Below the pieces are notes generated by a model. It had not been told where the DNA came from. It made no database searches and saw only the letters and a program-made list of their open reading frames with translations. Of a stretch of DNA of 64,000 nucleotides, positions 9,613 to 21,080 are shown in pieces. The stretch comes from Siphonodentalium dalli. Lineage: Eukaryota > Mollusca > Scaphopoda > Gadilida > Siphonodentaliidae. The stretch spans positions 199,301,239-199,365,238 of the forward strand of contig CP136069.1 in assembly GCA_032622095.1 (NCBI GenBank), in the 5' to 3' direction. The position numbers and the translations under genes are program-made. Every line of letters begins with the position of its first letter. Positions within the stretch are counted from its first letter, which is position 1.

Positions 9613-9994
9613 CCCTTTACCCAACAGAAGGGCCCTGTGCCAATGCATTCTCTTATATATCCGAGTCGACCATAGGTCGCCTCGCATATATAAGAGAATG
9701 CATTGGCTTAACACATTAAAAATTATAAAATTGTTAAAGAATGTAAGAAAAAATGGTAAAAAGTGTTAAAAACATATTTTTTTTAGGCCAATGCATTCTC
9801 TTATATATGCGAGGCGACCTATGGTCGACTCGCATATATAAGAGAATGCATTGGCACAGGGCATAACTGTAACTATCACAATGTGGTCAAGGAGCCGGTT
9901 CCAATGATATCCATATTTGTATGGTTCTATTGAGACAGACCGAAGATATTTTAGGCTGTTGAAGCTTTATTTGGCCGGTTTGTTGGGTAAAGGG
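9613..9994 (+). mobile_element. Core-hairpin MITE, type A, full length
   Basis: TTAA occurs at 9609-9612 and 9995-9998. From the left come CCCTTTACCCAACAGAAGG, hairpin (9640-9707), AT spacer with GAATGTAAGAAAAAATGG, inverted hairpin (about 9787-9855), the long arm with GCATAACTGTAACTATCAC and GGTTCTATTGAGACAG, and TTGTTGGGTAAAGGG. Confidence 0.9.
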
Positions 9995-10069
9995 TTAAAG
10001 GCACAGATGGCCTTCTTTATAAGTTATGATTGTCCCCCAACATTCCATCGGAGGATTATAGTAATGGCC

Positions 10070-10700
10070 GTCATCCGTGTGTCGGTCCGGAACTTTGTCC
10101 GAGTCTGTATTCTGTCATTTTCTGGTCAATTTAAAAACAATCATGGAACCTGCTCACCTGCGATTTTTCTAGCTCAGTCAGCATCATTTTGGCGGAGTTA
10201 TTGCCGTCATTTTTCAGTCAATTTTTTAAAAACGTGGCACAGGTATCAACCAGCATGGGAACCTGCGCACCTTTGATTTTGAGTTTAGTCGGGGGTCATT
10301 TTGGCGGAGTTATTGCCCTTTTTCTACATAGAATCGTACATCCTGGGACATATCTTTTGTTCGAGTCTGTATTCCGTCATTTTTCAGTCAATTTTTTAAA
10401 AACTTGGCACAGATATCAACCAGCATGGGAACCTGCGCACCTTTGATTTTGAGTTTAGTCGGAGTCATTTTGGCAGAGTTATTGCCATTTTGCGACATAG
10501 AAATGTTTTATGTTTTTTATTTTAGAGTTATTGACCCTTTTTCAACACATTGAAGATGTGCAACATATTTAGTGAATATGCACTTCGTATCATATATACA
10601 GTTTGTAGTATGGGGATCTGAAACCCATAAATTCTTCAAACATGCCACCTTCATCGGTGGATATTTCGGTCAGCAACCTTTTATTTAGAAATAACAGTTA
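10070..10700 (+). repeat. Interspersed repeat R1, tandem units
   Basis: Two near-identical units carry TTTTTCAGTCAATTTTTTAA, ATCAACCAGCATGGGAAC, TTTGATTTTGAGTTTAGTCG and GTCATTTTGGCGGAGTTATT. They are followed by CAGTTTGTAGTATGGGGATC and TGAAACCCATAAATTC. The last part is the empty-site reference for the MITE at 18111-18438. Confidence 0.85.
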
Positions 10701-10754
10701 CCAAGTTATGAAAATTTCCTCAAGAATACACTAATAGTCTGTGTCGAGTGTTAA

Positions 10755-11148
10755 CCCTTTACCCAACAGAAGGGCCCTGTGCCAATGCATTCTCTTATAT
10801 ATGCGAGTCGACCATAGGTCGCCTCGCATATATAAGAGAATGCATTGGCTTAACACATTAAAAATTATAAAATTGTTAAAGAATGTAAGAAAAAATGGTA
10901 AAAAGTGTTAAAAAAAAGATTTTTTTTTAGGCCAATGCATTCTCTTATATATGCGAGGCGACCTATGGTCGACTCACATATATAAGAGAATGCATTGGCA
11001 CAGGGCATAACTGTAACTATCACAATGTGGTCAATGAGCCGGTTCCAATGATATCCATATTTGTATGGTTCTATTGAGACAGACCGAAGATATTTTAGGC
11101 TGTTGAAGCTTTATTTGGCCGGTTTTGGCCGGTTTGTTGGGTAAAGGG
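10755..11148 (+). mobile_element. Core-hairpin MITE, type A, full length
   Basis: TTAA occurs at 10751-10754 and 11149-11152. The hairpins are at about 10779-10848 and 10929-11001. The right end has an extra GGCCGGTTTT duplication before TTGTTGGGTAAAGGG, absent from 9613-9994. Confidence 0.9.
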
Positions 11149-11168
11149 TTAAGCCATTTGGTTTGAAA

Positions 11169-11208
11169 GAATGCATTGGCACAGGGCCGTTCTGTTGGCT
11201 AAAGGGTT
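11169..11208 (-). mobile_element. Type A end remnant
   Basis: GAATGCATTGGCACAGGG followed by CCGTTCTGTTGGCTAAAGGG and TTAA is the short end of a type A element with the rest deleted. It lies 20 bp from the full copy. Confidence 0.7.
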
Positions 11209-11394
11209 AAATAGTGAGGGATAAGCAAAACACTCAACATTGTGGTGATTTTTTTGGGGGAGAGTGATTCCTGGTATATTGTAAACAACGTGGTTGCATT
11301 TCTAACCAATTCTAAGTTCAATTAGTGGAGTCTATCTGGTGTTGAGTTTTTTGCTTATCATATACTCTTTACGTACTGTATGTTTACATCACAT

Positions 11395-11570
11395 GGCATT
11401 TGTTTACATAACAGAGTACTAACATGACAATAACATGCAATTTACATGATAGTTATGATTGGTATAAGAACAAGTTTGGTCTATAATATAATGTTCTTTC
11501 TGTTTATGGTGGTTTTAATGGATGTGACTATTTTAACAGCAATACCCATCATCAATGCAATATCTTTAAT
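11395..11570 (+). repeat. Diverged repeat R3 (also 54610-54800)
   Basis: TGACAATAACATGCAATTTAC, GATTGGTATAAGAACAAG, TTCTTTCTGTTTATGG and TATTTTAACAGCA recur in the same order at 54610-54800 with substitutions. The 87-codon ORF over this copy is not kept in the other copy, so it is unlikely to be coding. From 11570 to 12240 nothing was recognised. Confidence 0.7.
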
Positions 11571-12270
11571 GACCAAAGCAATCACAGTGGGTAAATGTGC
11601 ACAAAATATAACAGTCTGGAAAAACATCACCACTATGAAGAACATGTTCTATATCTATATCTTCTTTTTTACTGGACAGGAGTTTACGTTATTGAACTTA
11701 TATATATAGTACTTTATTGAATATTTCTTCTTCTATTTCTGTCATTTTACGTCAATGTAAATAACAAAATCATTGACTTGTGAATATAATTCCACCAACT
11801 TACAGCATGCAACTATTTTGGCATCCCTGTAAAATTGCACCACTGCATTACTAGTATATTTATTTTAACCCACTATACGTGGGGTGTTCCTGAATAAAGG
11901 AGGTACTTCCTTCATTTGACCTTTCCACAGCTGTCAATCAAATAATTATTAGCAGATATTTTCAATCTATCAGTGACTGAACTGCCATTTGCTGCATTGC
12001 AAATTCTGATGCCATCTTTGTTCGCCCTAATTTGGACAACCGTGCATACATTCAGTGTTAAATTAGCTATATTCAAATAACTTTTTTGTTGTCAAATCAT
12101 AATATACTGAAATTTCTATTTACGCCATGGTGTTTGAAATTTATCCACGGTTATAACCCTTTTTTTATTTACATGACATTTGTCATAATCTTGCAGATAC
12201 CTTGTCTCCTAACAACCGTAAGCTCCTCCCACAAGTAAATATGTGTGGAAAGCTCTATTCCAGCAACGTA

Positions 12271-12497
12271 CAGTAATGCCCTAAGTAATCAACCCCTTAA
12301 CCACAGGAGAATTATGGGTAACTTTTCAGGATTTAGTCGGAAATATGGATTGTTGCCATTCATCGGAAAGCTTTCATCGGAAAGCTCTCCCCGAGAGCTT
12401 TCCGATGAATGGCAACAAGCCATATTTCCGACTAAATCCTGAAAAGTTACCCATAATTCTCCTGTGGTTAAGGGGTCGATTATTTAGGGCATTACTG
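12271..12497. mobile_element. Family F foldback MITE, TA target
   Basis: TA occurs at 12269-12270 and 12498-12499. The ends are CAGTAATGCCCTAAGTAAT and ATTATTTAGGGCATTACTG. The arms pair through GGATTTAGTCGGAAATATGG. One arm carries a short duplication of CATCGGAAAGCTTT near the loop. Confidence 0.9.
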
Positions 12498-12589
12498 TAC
12501 CTTGTCACATGGCACTTTTACTCATAAAACCTGTAAACTTTACCAAACATTCCAAACAAATTCACTGATTTATCATTCCTTCATAATTC

Positions 12590-12850
12590 CTGATTCACCC
12601 CTGGTCAAGCCTTGAAATAGTGTGTCTGTCATTTGTAGAATGAGGTCCCCAGAGGGTGAATTTAATTTGGTGATGCTAGCCCGCTATGCGGGGTAGCATC
12701 ACTAAATTCACCCTCTGGGGACCTCATTATGCAAATGACAGACACCCTATTTCAAGGCTTGCTCCTGGTTAAGTGATCCTGCATATTTACTATGATGTTA
12801 GTGGGTCCTGCTGAATTGCTATGACGCTAGTAGGGCAAAGATTCAAAATT
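12590..12850. mobile_element. Family H end with family E inserted in it
   Basis: TTCACCCCTGGTCAAG (left) and TCCTGGTTAAGTGATCCTGC plus GGGTCCTGCTGAATTGCTA (right) match the ends of the element at 44086-44600. A family E hairpin (12606-12762) starts exactly where the H-type sequence breaks. It is a nested insertion or a fused pair. Confidence 0.6.
12606..12762. mobile_element. Family E palindromic MITE (nested)
   Basis: The termini CAAGCCTTGAAATAGTGTG and CTATTTCAAGGCTTG enclose a hairpin with GATGCTAGCCCGCTATGCGG at its tip. One arm has an AATTT duplication. Confidence 0.85.
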
Positions 12851-13022
12851 GCACCCCCCAGTCTAATATTGAGAGCTTTGATCAATGAATCAGAACGTGT
12901 TCCTTTTATGATATTTAACATTCCAGAAAACTAGTTATTAACCCAGAGACATCTGTGTTGAATAAATAACATTAACATGTCACGTTGAGAAGTTACTAGC
13001 TATAAATGAAATGTTTGTGTTA

Positions 13023-13235
13023 CAGTAATGCCCTAAGTAATCGACATCTTAACCACAGCAGAATTATGGGTAACTTTTCAGGATTTAGTTGGAAATATGG
13101 CTTGTTGCCATTCATCGGAAAGCTCTCGGGGAGAGCTTTCTAATGAATGGCAACAAGCCATATTTCCGACTAAATCCTGAAAAGTTACCCATAATTCTGC
13201 TGTGGTTAGGGAGTCGATTAATTAGAGCATTACTG
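13023..13235. mobile_element. Family F foldback MITE, TA target
   Basis: TA occurs at 13021-13022 and 13236-13237. The ends are CAGTAATGCCCTAAG and GAGCATTACTG. The tip is GGAAAGCTCTCGGGGAGAGC. It is structurally the same as 12271-12497. Confidence 0.9.
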
Positions 13236-13237
13236 TA

Positions 13238-13754
13238 TAAATGAAATATTTGTGTTACTTCGTTGATAGTATTGAACGTTATTTGATAATGCTAGTTGTG
13301 TGATAGTATTTGTGTACTTAGTTTTAATCTCGCTAGCAGGGTTTACAAGCTGATAGGGGCAGGGTGAAATTGTGAACTTTTTTCACCAGAATGAGATTGG
13401 TGAGTTAGCTGTCGTACTGGTAGGGAAAATTTATGTAATTTTTGTTAATTGAAGTAATGCTTTTCGAGTCGCACATATTTTCTCTAAATTCAATGTTTGC
13501 TTTGTCTCTAAGTCGACATGTTTGTGAGTTGCATTACATGGGTCGATGGTTTCTACGTGCTCTATTGCATTCAGACTCATTCTGGTGTCCGTCACTATGG
13601 GATATTGATGATCAGGCGGCAACATATCGTGATTTCAATGCATTGTGATTTGTATATTATATACTATTGTATATAATAGTGGCATCTAGCCATTCTACAT
13701 CACATCATCATATAAACATCACAAGGTGCATTGGATCATGAAGTTCCACATCAT
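13238..13754. other. No recognised feature
   Basis: AT-rich DNA with overlapping short ORFs on both strands (13431-13648) that match nothing recognised. Confidence 0.4.
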
Positions 13755-13758
13755 TTAA

Positions 13759-14185
13759 CCCTTTACCCAACAAACCGGCCCTGTGCCAATGCATTCTCTT
13801 ATATATGCGAGTCGACCATAGGTCGCCTCGCATATATAAGAGAATGCATTGGCTTAACACATATTAAAAATGATAAAATTGTCAAAAAATGTAAGAAAAA
13901 ATATAAAATTGTTAAAGAATGTAAGAAAAAATGGTAAAAAGCAGCTGTAAAAAGTGTTAAAAAATGATTTTTTTTAGGCCAATGCATTCTTTTATATATG
14001 CGAGGCGACCTATGGTCGACTCGCATATATAAGAGAATGCATTGGCACAGGGCATAACTGTAACTATCACAATGTGGTCAAGGAGCCGGTTCCAATGATA
14101 TCCATATTTGTATGGTTCTATTGAGACAGACCGAAGATATTTTAGGCTGTTGAAGCTTTATTTGGCCGGTTTGTTGGGTAAAGGG
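13759..14185 (+). mobile_element. Core-hairpin MITE, type A, full length
   Basis: TTAA occurs at 13755-13758 and 14186-14189. It has both hairpins (about 13784-13852 and 13979-14047) and an enlarged AT spacer in which the GAATGTAAGAAAAAAT segment is duplicated. Confidence 0.9.
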
Positions 14186-14465
14186 TTAAATTGATGACAC
14201 TCCCCTATCAGCTCCATATAGTCTGTGATTATTCATCCATTTGTTGATCAACTATGCATTATAATTCATGTGTTTGTTTGTGCTTAATATGTTAGTACAA
14301 TTACAATGTGCAATAAAAACTCATACTTAGCTGTCAAATAGTTGATGATATTAAATTATAATCAAATTTCTCCTTGTTTTGGATCTGACTTCCTTATTTA
14401 TATTTTTGACAGCTACCCAAATTTATTCCCAAATAAAGCGAAAGCAGTCGAGTGTTCAATATTAA

Positions 14466-14576
14466 AAACTTTTTTAAGGCCAAATAGAATTTATTGGTGC
14501 CACATTTTTTCCTGCAAATTTTTTTTTATCTTTGACTGATAACTCTACTGAAAGTAGGGAACGCACCATTCAAAAA
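14466..14576 (+). repeat. Left inverted repeat flanking the 96-bp satellite
   Basis: AAACTTTTTTAAGGCC, TTATTGGTGCCACATTTTTT and AACTCTACTGAAAGTAGGG are matched in reverse complement at 17591-17704. The pair encloses about 3.0 kb including the whole 96-bp array. Confidence 0.85.
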
Positions 14577-14666
14577 ATTTGTAATTTGTTGAAAGTATAG
14601 AAAAGGACAGACTTTCTTACATGCATGTGTGACTGCAGGTGAGTCCAGTACTTGGCAACAAACAGA

Positions 14667-14756
14667 GAATATCTAGTGTTTTTGAGTAGATACTGAAAAT
14701 TTTATGTCATTATAATATTTTGTATCCACTCAAAAACACTAGATATTCTTTTTATT
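14667..14756. repeat. Inverted repeat next to satellite
   Basis: AGAATATCTAGTGTTTTTGA and TCAAAAACACTAGATATTCT form 28-bp arms around a 34-nt AT-rich loop. A one-arm relative is at 2090-2160. Confidence 0.85.
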
Positions 14757-14876
14757 ACACTCGTTTCCTAAGAAATTCGGCATTTGCAACAATAAATGTT
14801 CTCACAATCATCTTTAATCGATGTATCAAAGCCAATAGCTGATTGCTGCCTGTTAACCTCTTAGACCAATTTTAAG

Positions 14877-17466
14877 CCCTCTAGATGGTACTCCATTAAT
14901 TAATATAGGTAAGATAACCGATGTAGGATATAAAGTTACGGACCGTGCATGTTCTAGATGGGACTCCATTAATTTATATAGGGGACAGACATTCGTAAAT
15001 ATAGGTAAGATAACCGATGTAGGATATAAAGTTACGGACTGTGCATGTTCTAGATGGTACTCCATTAATTTATATAAGGGACAGACATTTGTAAATATAG
15101 GTAAGATAACCTTATGTCGGATATTAAGTTAAGAACCGTGCATGTTCTAGATGGTACTCCATTAATTTATATAAGGGACAGACATTTGTAAATATAGGTA
15201 AGATAACCTTATGTCGGATATTAAGTTAAGGACCGTGCATGTTCTAGATGGTACTCCATTAATTTATATAAGGGACAGACATTTGTAAATATAGGTAAGA
15301 TAACCTTATGTAGGATATAAAGTTACGGACCGTGCATGTTTTAGATGGTACTCCATTAATTTATATAAGGGACAGACATTCGTAAATATAGGTAAGATAA
15401 CCGATGTAGGATATTAAGTTAAGGACCGTGCATGTTCTAGATGGTACTCCATTAATTTATATAAGGGACAGACATTCGTAAATATAGGTAAGATAACCGA
15501 TGTAGGATATTAAGTTACGGACCGTGCATGTTTTAGATGGTACTCCATTAATTTATATAAGGGACAGACATTCGTAAATATAGGTAAGATAACCGATGTA
15601 GGATATAAAGTTACGGACCGTGCATGTTTTAGATGGTACTCCATTAATTTATATAAGGGACAGACATTCGTAAATATAGGTAAGATAACCGATGTAGGAT
15701 ATAAAGTTACGGACCGTGCATGTTTTAGATGGTACTCCATTAATTTCTATAGGGGACAGACATTCGTAAATATAGGTAAGATAACCGATGTAGGATATAA
15801 AGTTACGGACCGTGCATGTTTTAGATGGTACTCCATTAATTTATATAAGGGACAGACATTCGTAAATATAGGTAAGATAACCGATGTAGGATATAAAGTT
15901 ACGGACCGTGCATGTTTTAGATGGTACTCCATTAATTTATATAAGGGACAGACATTCGTAAATATAGGTAAGATAACCGATGTAGGATATAAAGTTACGG
16001 ACCGTGCATGTTTTAGATGGTACTCCATTAATTTCTATAGGGGACAGACATTCGTAAATATAGGTAAGATAACCGATGTAGGATATAAAGTTACGGACCG
16101 TGCATGTTTTAGATGGTACTCCATTAATTTCTATAGGGGACAGACATTCGTAAATATAGGTAAGATAACCTTATGTAGGATATAAAGTTACGGACCGTGC
16201 ATGTTTTAGATGGTACTCCATTAATTACTATAAGGGACAGACATTCGTAAATATAGGTAAGATAACTGATGTAGGATATAAAGTTACGGACCGTGCATGT
16301 TTTAGATGGTACTCCATTAATTTCTATAGGGGACAGACATTTGTAAATATAGGTAAGGTAACCTTATGTAGGATATTAAGTTACGGACCGTGCATGTTTT
16401 AGATGGTACTCCATTAATTTATATAAGGGACAGACATTCGTAAATATAGGTAAGGTAACCTTATGTAGGATATTAAGTTACGGACCGTGCATGTTTTAGA
16501 TGGTACTCCATTAATTTATATAAGGGACAGACATTCGTAAATATAGGTAAGATAACCTTATGTAGGATATTAAGTTAAGGACCGTGCATGTTTTAGATGG
16601 TACTCCATTAATTTCTATAAGGGACAGACATTCGTAAAGTTAGGTAAGATAACCTTATGTAGGATATTAAGTTAAGAACCGTGCATGTTTTAGATGGTAC
16701 TCCATTAATTTCTATAAGGGACAGACATTCGTAAAGTTAGGTAAGATAACCTTATGTAGGATATTAAGTTAAGAACCGTGCATGTTTTAGATGGTACTCC
16801 ATTAATTTCTATAGGGGACAGACATTTGTAAATATAGGTAAGATAACCTTATGTAGGATATTAAGTTAAGGACCGTGCATGTTCTAGATGGTACTCCATT
16901 AATTTCTATAAGGGACAGACATTCGTAAAGTTAGGTAAGATAACCTTATGTAGGATATTAAGTTAAGAACCGTGCATGTTTTAGATGGTACTCCATTAAT
17001 TTCTATAAGGGACAGACATTCGTAAAGTTAGGTAAGATAACCTTATGTAGGATATTAAGTTAAGAACCGTGCATGTTCTAGATGGTACTCCATTAATTTC
17101 TATAAGGGACAGACATTCGTAAAGTTAGGTAAGATAACCTTATGTAGGATATTAAGTTAAGAACCGTGCATGTTTTAGATGGTACTCCATTAATTTCTAT
17201 AAGGGACAGACATTCGTAAAGTTAGGTAAGATAACCTTATGTAGGATATTAAGTTAAGAACCGTGCATGTTTTAGATGGTACTCCATTAATTTCTATAGG
17301 GGACAGACATTTGTAAATATAGGTAAGATAACCTTATGTAGGATATTAAGTTACGGACCGTGCATGTTTTAGATGGTACTCCATTAATTTCTATAGGGGA
17401 CAGACATTTGTAAATATAGGTAAGATAACCTTATGTAGGATATTAAGTTAAGGACCGTGCATGTTT
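14877..17466. repeat. 96-bp satellite array, about 27 units
   Basis: The unit contains ATGGTACTCCATTAATTT, GGGACAGACATTCGTAAAT, AGGTAAGATAACCGATGTAGG and GGACCGTGCATGTT. Counting the GTGCATGTT landmark gives 27 units. Central units (about 15330-16130) are 96 bp with CCGATG; many first and last units are 97 bp with CCTTATG. Sub-variants (TTATATAAGG versus TTCTATAGGG; AAATATAGG versus AAAGTTAGG) occur in runs, which points to local amplification. The first unit (14877-14960) lacks about 18 bp. Because 96 is divisible by 3, minus-strand ORFs run through the central units, but they are artefacts. Confidence 0.95.
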
Positions 17467-17507
17467 GGATTAATCAAGCAGCAAAGCAAGAGTTCAGTCC
17501 CCAAGCC

Positions 17508-17580
17508 TTGATTTAGGGTGTCTGTCATTTGCAGAATGAGGTTCCCAGAGGGTGAATTTGGTGATGCTACCCCGCATATT
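17508..17580 (+). mobile_element. Family E, one arm only
   Basis: CAAGCCTTGATTTAGGGTG to GGTGATGCTACCCCGCAT is one arm with no partner. It is inserted between the satellite and its right inverted repeat. Confidence 0.75.
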
Positions 17581-17590
17581 AAATCAAAAG

Positions 17591-17704
17591 TTTTTGAATG
17601 GTGCGTTCCCTACTTTCAGTAGAGTTATCAGCCCAAGATAATAAAAAAAATTCCAGGAAAAAATGTGGCACCAATAAATTCTATTTGGCCTTAAAAAAGT
17701 TTCT
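17591..17704 (-). repeat. Right inverted repeat flanking the 96-bp satellite
   Basis: TTTTTGAATGGTGCGTTCCC to GGCCTTAAAAAAGTTTC is the reverse complement of 14466-14576, with a few substitutions and short length differences in A/T runs. Confidence 0.85.
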
Positions 17705-17789
17705 ATGTAACAGCTGAAAAATATTTCATTGATGTACATTCAATGAATTAATTAATACAACCCTTACCAATGGCCGATTATCTAGAATT

Positions 17790-18110
17790 ATTGTCCCCCG
17801 ACATTGTGATTTTGAGTTCCATTGAACTCATTTTGGCAGAGTTATTGCCCTTTTTTTTACATAAAATCATACATCCTGGGACGCATTTTTGTCCGAGTCT
17901 GTATTCTGTCATTTTCCAGTCATTGGCACAGATGTCAACCAGCATGGGAACCTGTGCACCACCGTTCAGTTGGAGTCATTTTAGCAGAGTTATTGCCATT
18001 TTTCGACATAGAAATGTTTTATGTTTTTAATTTTAGAGTTATTGACCCTTTCTCGACACATTGAAGATGTGCAATATTTTAGTGAAAATGCACTCCTACA
18101 GTTTGTAGTA
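17790..18110 (+). repeat. Interspersed repeat R1, left part
   Basis: It carries CATTTTGGCAGAGTTATTGCC, ACATCCTGGGACGCAT, AACCAGCATGGGAACCTG and CAGTTTGTAGTA. The sequence is broken at 18110 by the element at 18111-18438 and resumes at 18439. Confidence 0.85.
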
Positions 18111-18438
18111 CCGGTGTAACAGTTTATCTCCCCCCCCCCCCCCCCCGGGTATCTTCCCCCCCCCCCCCCCCCCCCCCCCCACCCAAAATGTTTATTCTAT
18201 AAAATTTTGCTCATATAAAGTTAATTTCTCGCCATTTCATGACTATATAAAGTAAATTAAACGATAGAATCATAAGGTAATATTTTGACATATTTATGCT
18301 ATTATTGGGTTAAGTTCAAAATAACCAAAAAAAATTAAAAATTTAATAGTTTTCTCGGCATTTCTTACCATAATAATATAAAATAAGTGAGGGGAAAAAA
18401 ATGTATGAGTGGGGGGGGGGGATATCGTGTTACACCGG
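18111..18438. mobile_element. TIR element with poly-C core, inserted at TA
   Basis: The ends are CCGGTGTAACAG and CGTGTTACACCGG. The left end is followed by long C runs (18130-18180) and the right end is preceded by a G run. TA lies at 18109-18110 and 18439-18440. Repeat R1 at about 10615 reads straight across as CAGTTTGTAGTATGGGGATC, which is the unoccupied site. The interior is AT-rich with no transposase. Confidence 0.85.
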
Positions 18439-18510
18439 TATAGGGGGTCTGAAACCCATAAATCATTCAAACCTGCCACCTTCATCAGGGACCTTTTATT
18501 CATCTATATT
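18439..18510 (+). repeat. Interspersed repeat R1, right part
   Basis: GGGTCTGAAACCCATAAATC and CCACCTTCATC continue the R1 copy interrupted by the element before it. From 18510 to 18780 nothing was recognised. Confidence 0.75.
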
Positions 18511-18834
18511 CCATCATGAGAGATAACTCAGTCATGGAATGAAATTTCTGATTGATATACGCCATCAATGGAGCATCAAAGTTCTAGAGTTGTTCCTCTT
18601 TGTTTGGGTAGATATCTCAGTCATAAGTCACTGAATTTCAAAGATAATTTCTGTAGATTTCAACATTCAGGGAATCGTTGATATTTTTCTAACATTCTGA
18701 ATTATCTTTCTTTGATTTTCTTTTTATATGAAAGACAACCTGCACTGTCAGCAATATATATTTATCCCTTTTGTATATTATATACTCATTGACGAGTAGT
18801 TATCCCTAAGGAAATGTTCAGATAAACAAGTTAA

Positions 18835-19247
18835 CCCTTTACCCAACAGAACGGCCCTGTGCCAATGCATTCTCTTATATATGCGAGTCGACCATAGGTC
18901 GCCTCGCATATATAAGAGAATGCATTGGCTTAAAATTGTCAAAGAATGTAGAAAAATATTATAAAAATTGTTAAAAAATTATAAAATTGTTAAAGAATGT
19001 AAGAAAAAATGGTAAAAAGTGTTTTTTAGGCCAATGCATTCTCTTATATATGCGAGGCGACCTATGGTCGACTCGCATATATAAGAGAATGCATTGGCAC
19101 AGGGCATAACTGTAACCATCACAATGTGGTCAATGAACCGGTTCCAATGATATCCATATTTGTATGGTGTTATTGAGACAGACGGAAGATATTTTAGGCT
19201 GTTGTAGCTTTATTTGGGCGTTTTTGGTCGTTTTGTTGGGTAAAGGG
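18835..19247 (+). mobile_element. Core-hairpin MITE, type A, full length
   Basis: TTAA occurs at 18831-18834 and 19248-19251. The hairpins are at about 18860-18928 and 19030-19098. The spacer is rearranged, with the ATTATAAAATTGTTAAAG segment partly duplicated. It is inserted beside an inverted R66 copy (18780-18830). Confidence 0.9.
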
Positions 19248-19294
19248 TTAAACGACCATCTGAACATTTCCCTGCAATAAATAGAACTCATTCT

Positions 19295-19350
19295 GCTTAT
19301 TTTTTCTCCAAATGAATAATAGACCATAATTTTATAACTGAATGTGAGAA
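19295..19350. repeat. Fragment of repeat R4
   Basis: CCAAATGAATAATAGACCAT and TATAACTGAATGTGAGAATCC recur inverted at 44725-44785 and 50140-50200 and forward at 47860-47915. Confidence 0.6.
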
Positions 19351-19459
19351 TCCAATTAGTATAATTTATATACTGAATGGTTATATAATATTTCATTGGG
19401 TCGGAGTTTAGGTAATACTAGCAGACATACGAAAAGATAATAGAAAAGCAGAATGATTC

Positions 19460-19915
19460 ATCTATCATTTGTTAAACTTATTATCTGAAAATTTACAAAG
19501 GAAACTACTTGTCAATGATGCTTTAGTATAGAAAGGGTTAAACTTATTATCTGAACATTTTCTAAGGGAACTACTCGTCAATGAGTATTTAGTAAAGAAA
19601 GGGTTAAACTTATATGAAAATTACAAAAGGAAACTACTCGTCAATGATGCTTTAGTATAGAAAGGGTTAAACTTATTATCTGAACATTGTCCAACGGGAA
19701 CTACTCGTCAATGAGTATTTAGTAAAGAAATGGTTAAACTTATTATCTGAACATTTCACACAGGATAACTACTCATCATTATGTATTTAGTATAGAAAGG
19801 GTTAAACTTATTATCTGAATATTTCCTATGGGATAACTACTCGTCAATCAGTATTTAGTAAAGAAAGGGTTAAACTAATTATCTCAACATTTCCTATGGG
19901 AACTACTCATCATTG
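19460..19915 (+). repeat. 66-bp tandem repeat (R66), about 7 units
   Basis: Units read GGGTTAAACTTATTATCTGA, then ACATTTCCTAAGGG, AACTACTCGTCAATGAG and TATTTAGTA(A/T)AGAAAG. Alternate units differ (GATGCTTTAGTATAG versus GAGTATTTAGTAAAG). Many single copies are scattered in the window. The GAAAGGGTTAA edge resembles the TTAA-bounded ends of the core-hairpin MITEs. Confidence 0.85.
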
Positions 19916-20454
19916 AGGGAATATCTCTTTGCTGAAACATCTGTATTGATCCAGGGTGTAAAATAAAAATATCGAACGATGGAAACGGGATCAACAGGAA
20001 ATTATATCTTTAGGAAATAATTTGTGTGCATTGTCTGAGCATGAAATGTTACTATTTTTAGAAAATTACAACATTTTTTTTATTGAAAATTTACATTAAA
20101 TCATTTCATATATATAACACCAGCTGATTAGTTATTTTGTGTTTTTTGGGGGAATAATTATCCAAACATTGTACTTGTCTTAATAAATAATCCACAATTA
20201 ACCATTTCTACTTTGGTCTTTTGTTGAACTTATTATCTGAACATATTTAAGGGAACTACTCGTCAATGGCTATTTAGTTTTTAAAAAAGGTTAATAAACA
20301 AGCGATTTGTTCAGCTAATACAACAAATATAATGTTCTGTGGAATGCTTTAATAACTCAATTATGAATTAACATGAAATTAGAGATGAATGTGAACATAT
20401 ATATATTATTTACAACATAGTCATCCTCATAATCACTATAATTGTCATCTGTAT

Positions 20455-21080
20455 TATGCTAATCTTCATCATCATCATCATCACCATCATCATCATAATC
20501 CTCATCATCACCATAATCATCATCATCATAATCTTCATCACCACCATCATCATTAGAAAGCTTTAAGTCCGCATCATCATCATCCTCAACTATCATCATC
20601 AATATCATCGTCGTCATCAGAACCCGCCATATGTATGTGTTTCTGTCACCGTCATCGGCATCATCGTCATTATCATCTCCATCATCTTCATCATCATTAT
20701 CACCACTATCATGCAGTCATCATCATCGTCGTCGTCACCGCTACCATTATCGTCCTCAACTATCGTCAATATCATCATCTTCATCAGTACGTCGATCGAC
20801 CATGCACTCATCTCATCATCATCATCGCCACCATCATCATCGTCGTCATCACCATTATTAACACAATCATGCAGTCATCATCATCATCGCATCGTAATCA
20901 TTATCATCACCAATAGCATGCAATCATCATAATTGTCAACTACTCGTCATTTCATCATCGTCATTCATCACCATCATCATCGTAGTCGTTATCATCATCA
21001 CCTTTGTTATCATCATCATCATCATCATCATCATCTTTGTCATCGTCGTCATAATCCTCGACATCATCACCATGCACGGT
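20455..21080 (+). repeat. Degenerate CAT/ATC trinucleotide tract
   Basis: About 600 bp of imperfect ATC repeats with CGTC and CCATC variants. All long ORFs here (His-, Ser- or Ile-rich) are by-products of the trinucleotide period. Confidence 0.95.

Noticed and set aside
11446-11709. 87-codon hydrophobic ORF
   Set aside because: The matching repeat copy at 54610-54800 does not preserve the frame.
14853-16028. Long minus-strand repetitive-protein ORFs across the 96-bp array
   Set aside because: The 96-bp unit is divisible by 3, so any open frame repeats; 97-bp units break it and there is no start context or conserved domain.
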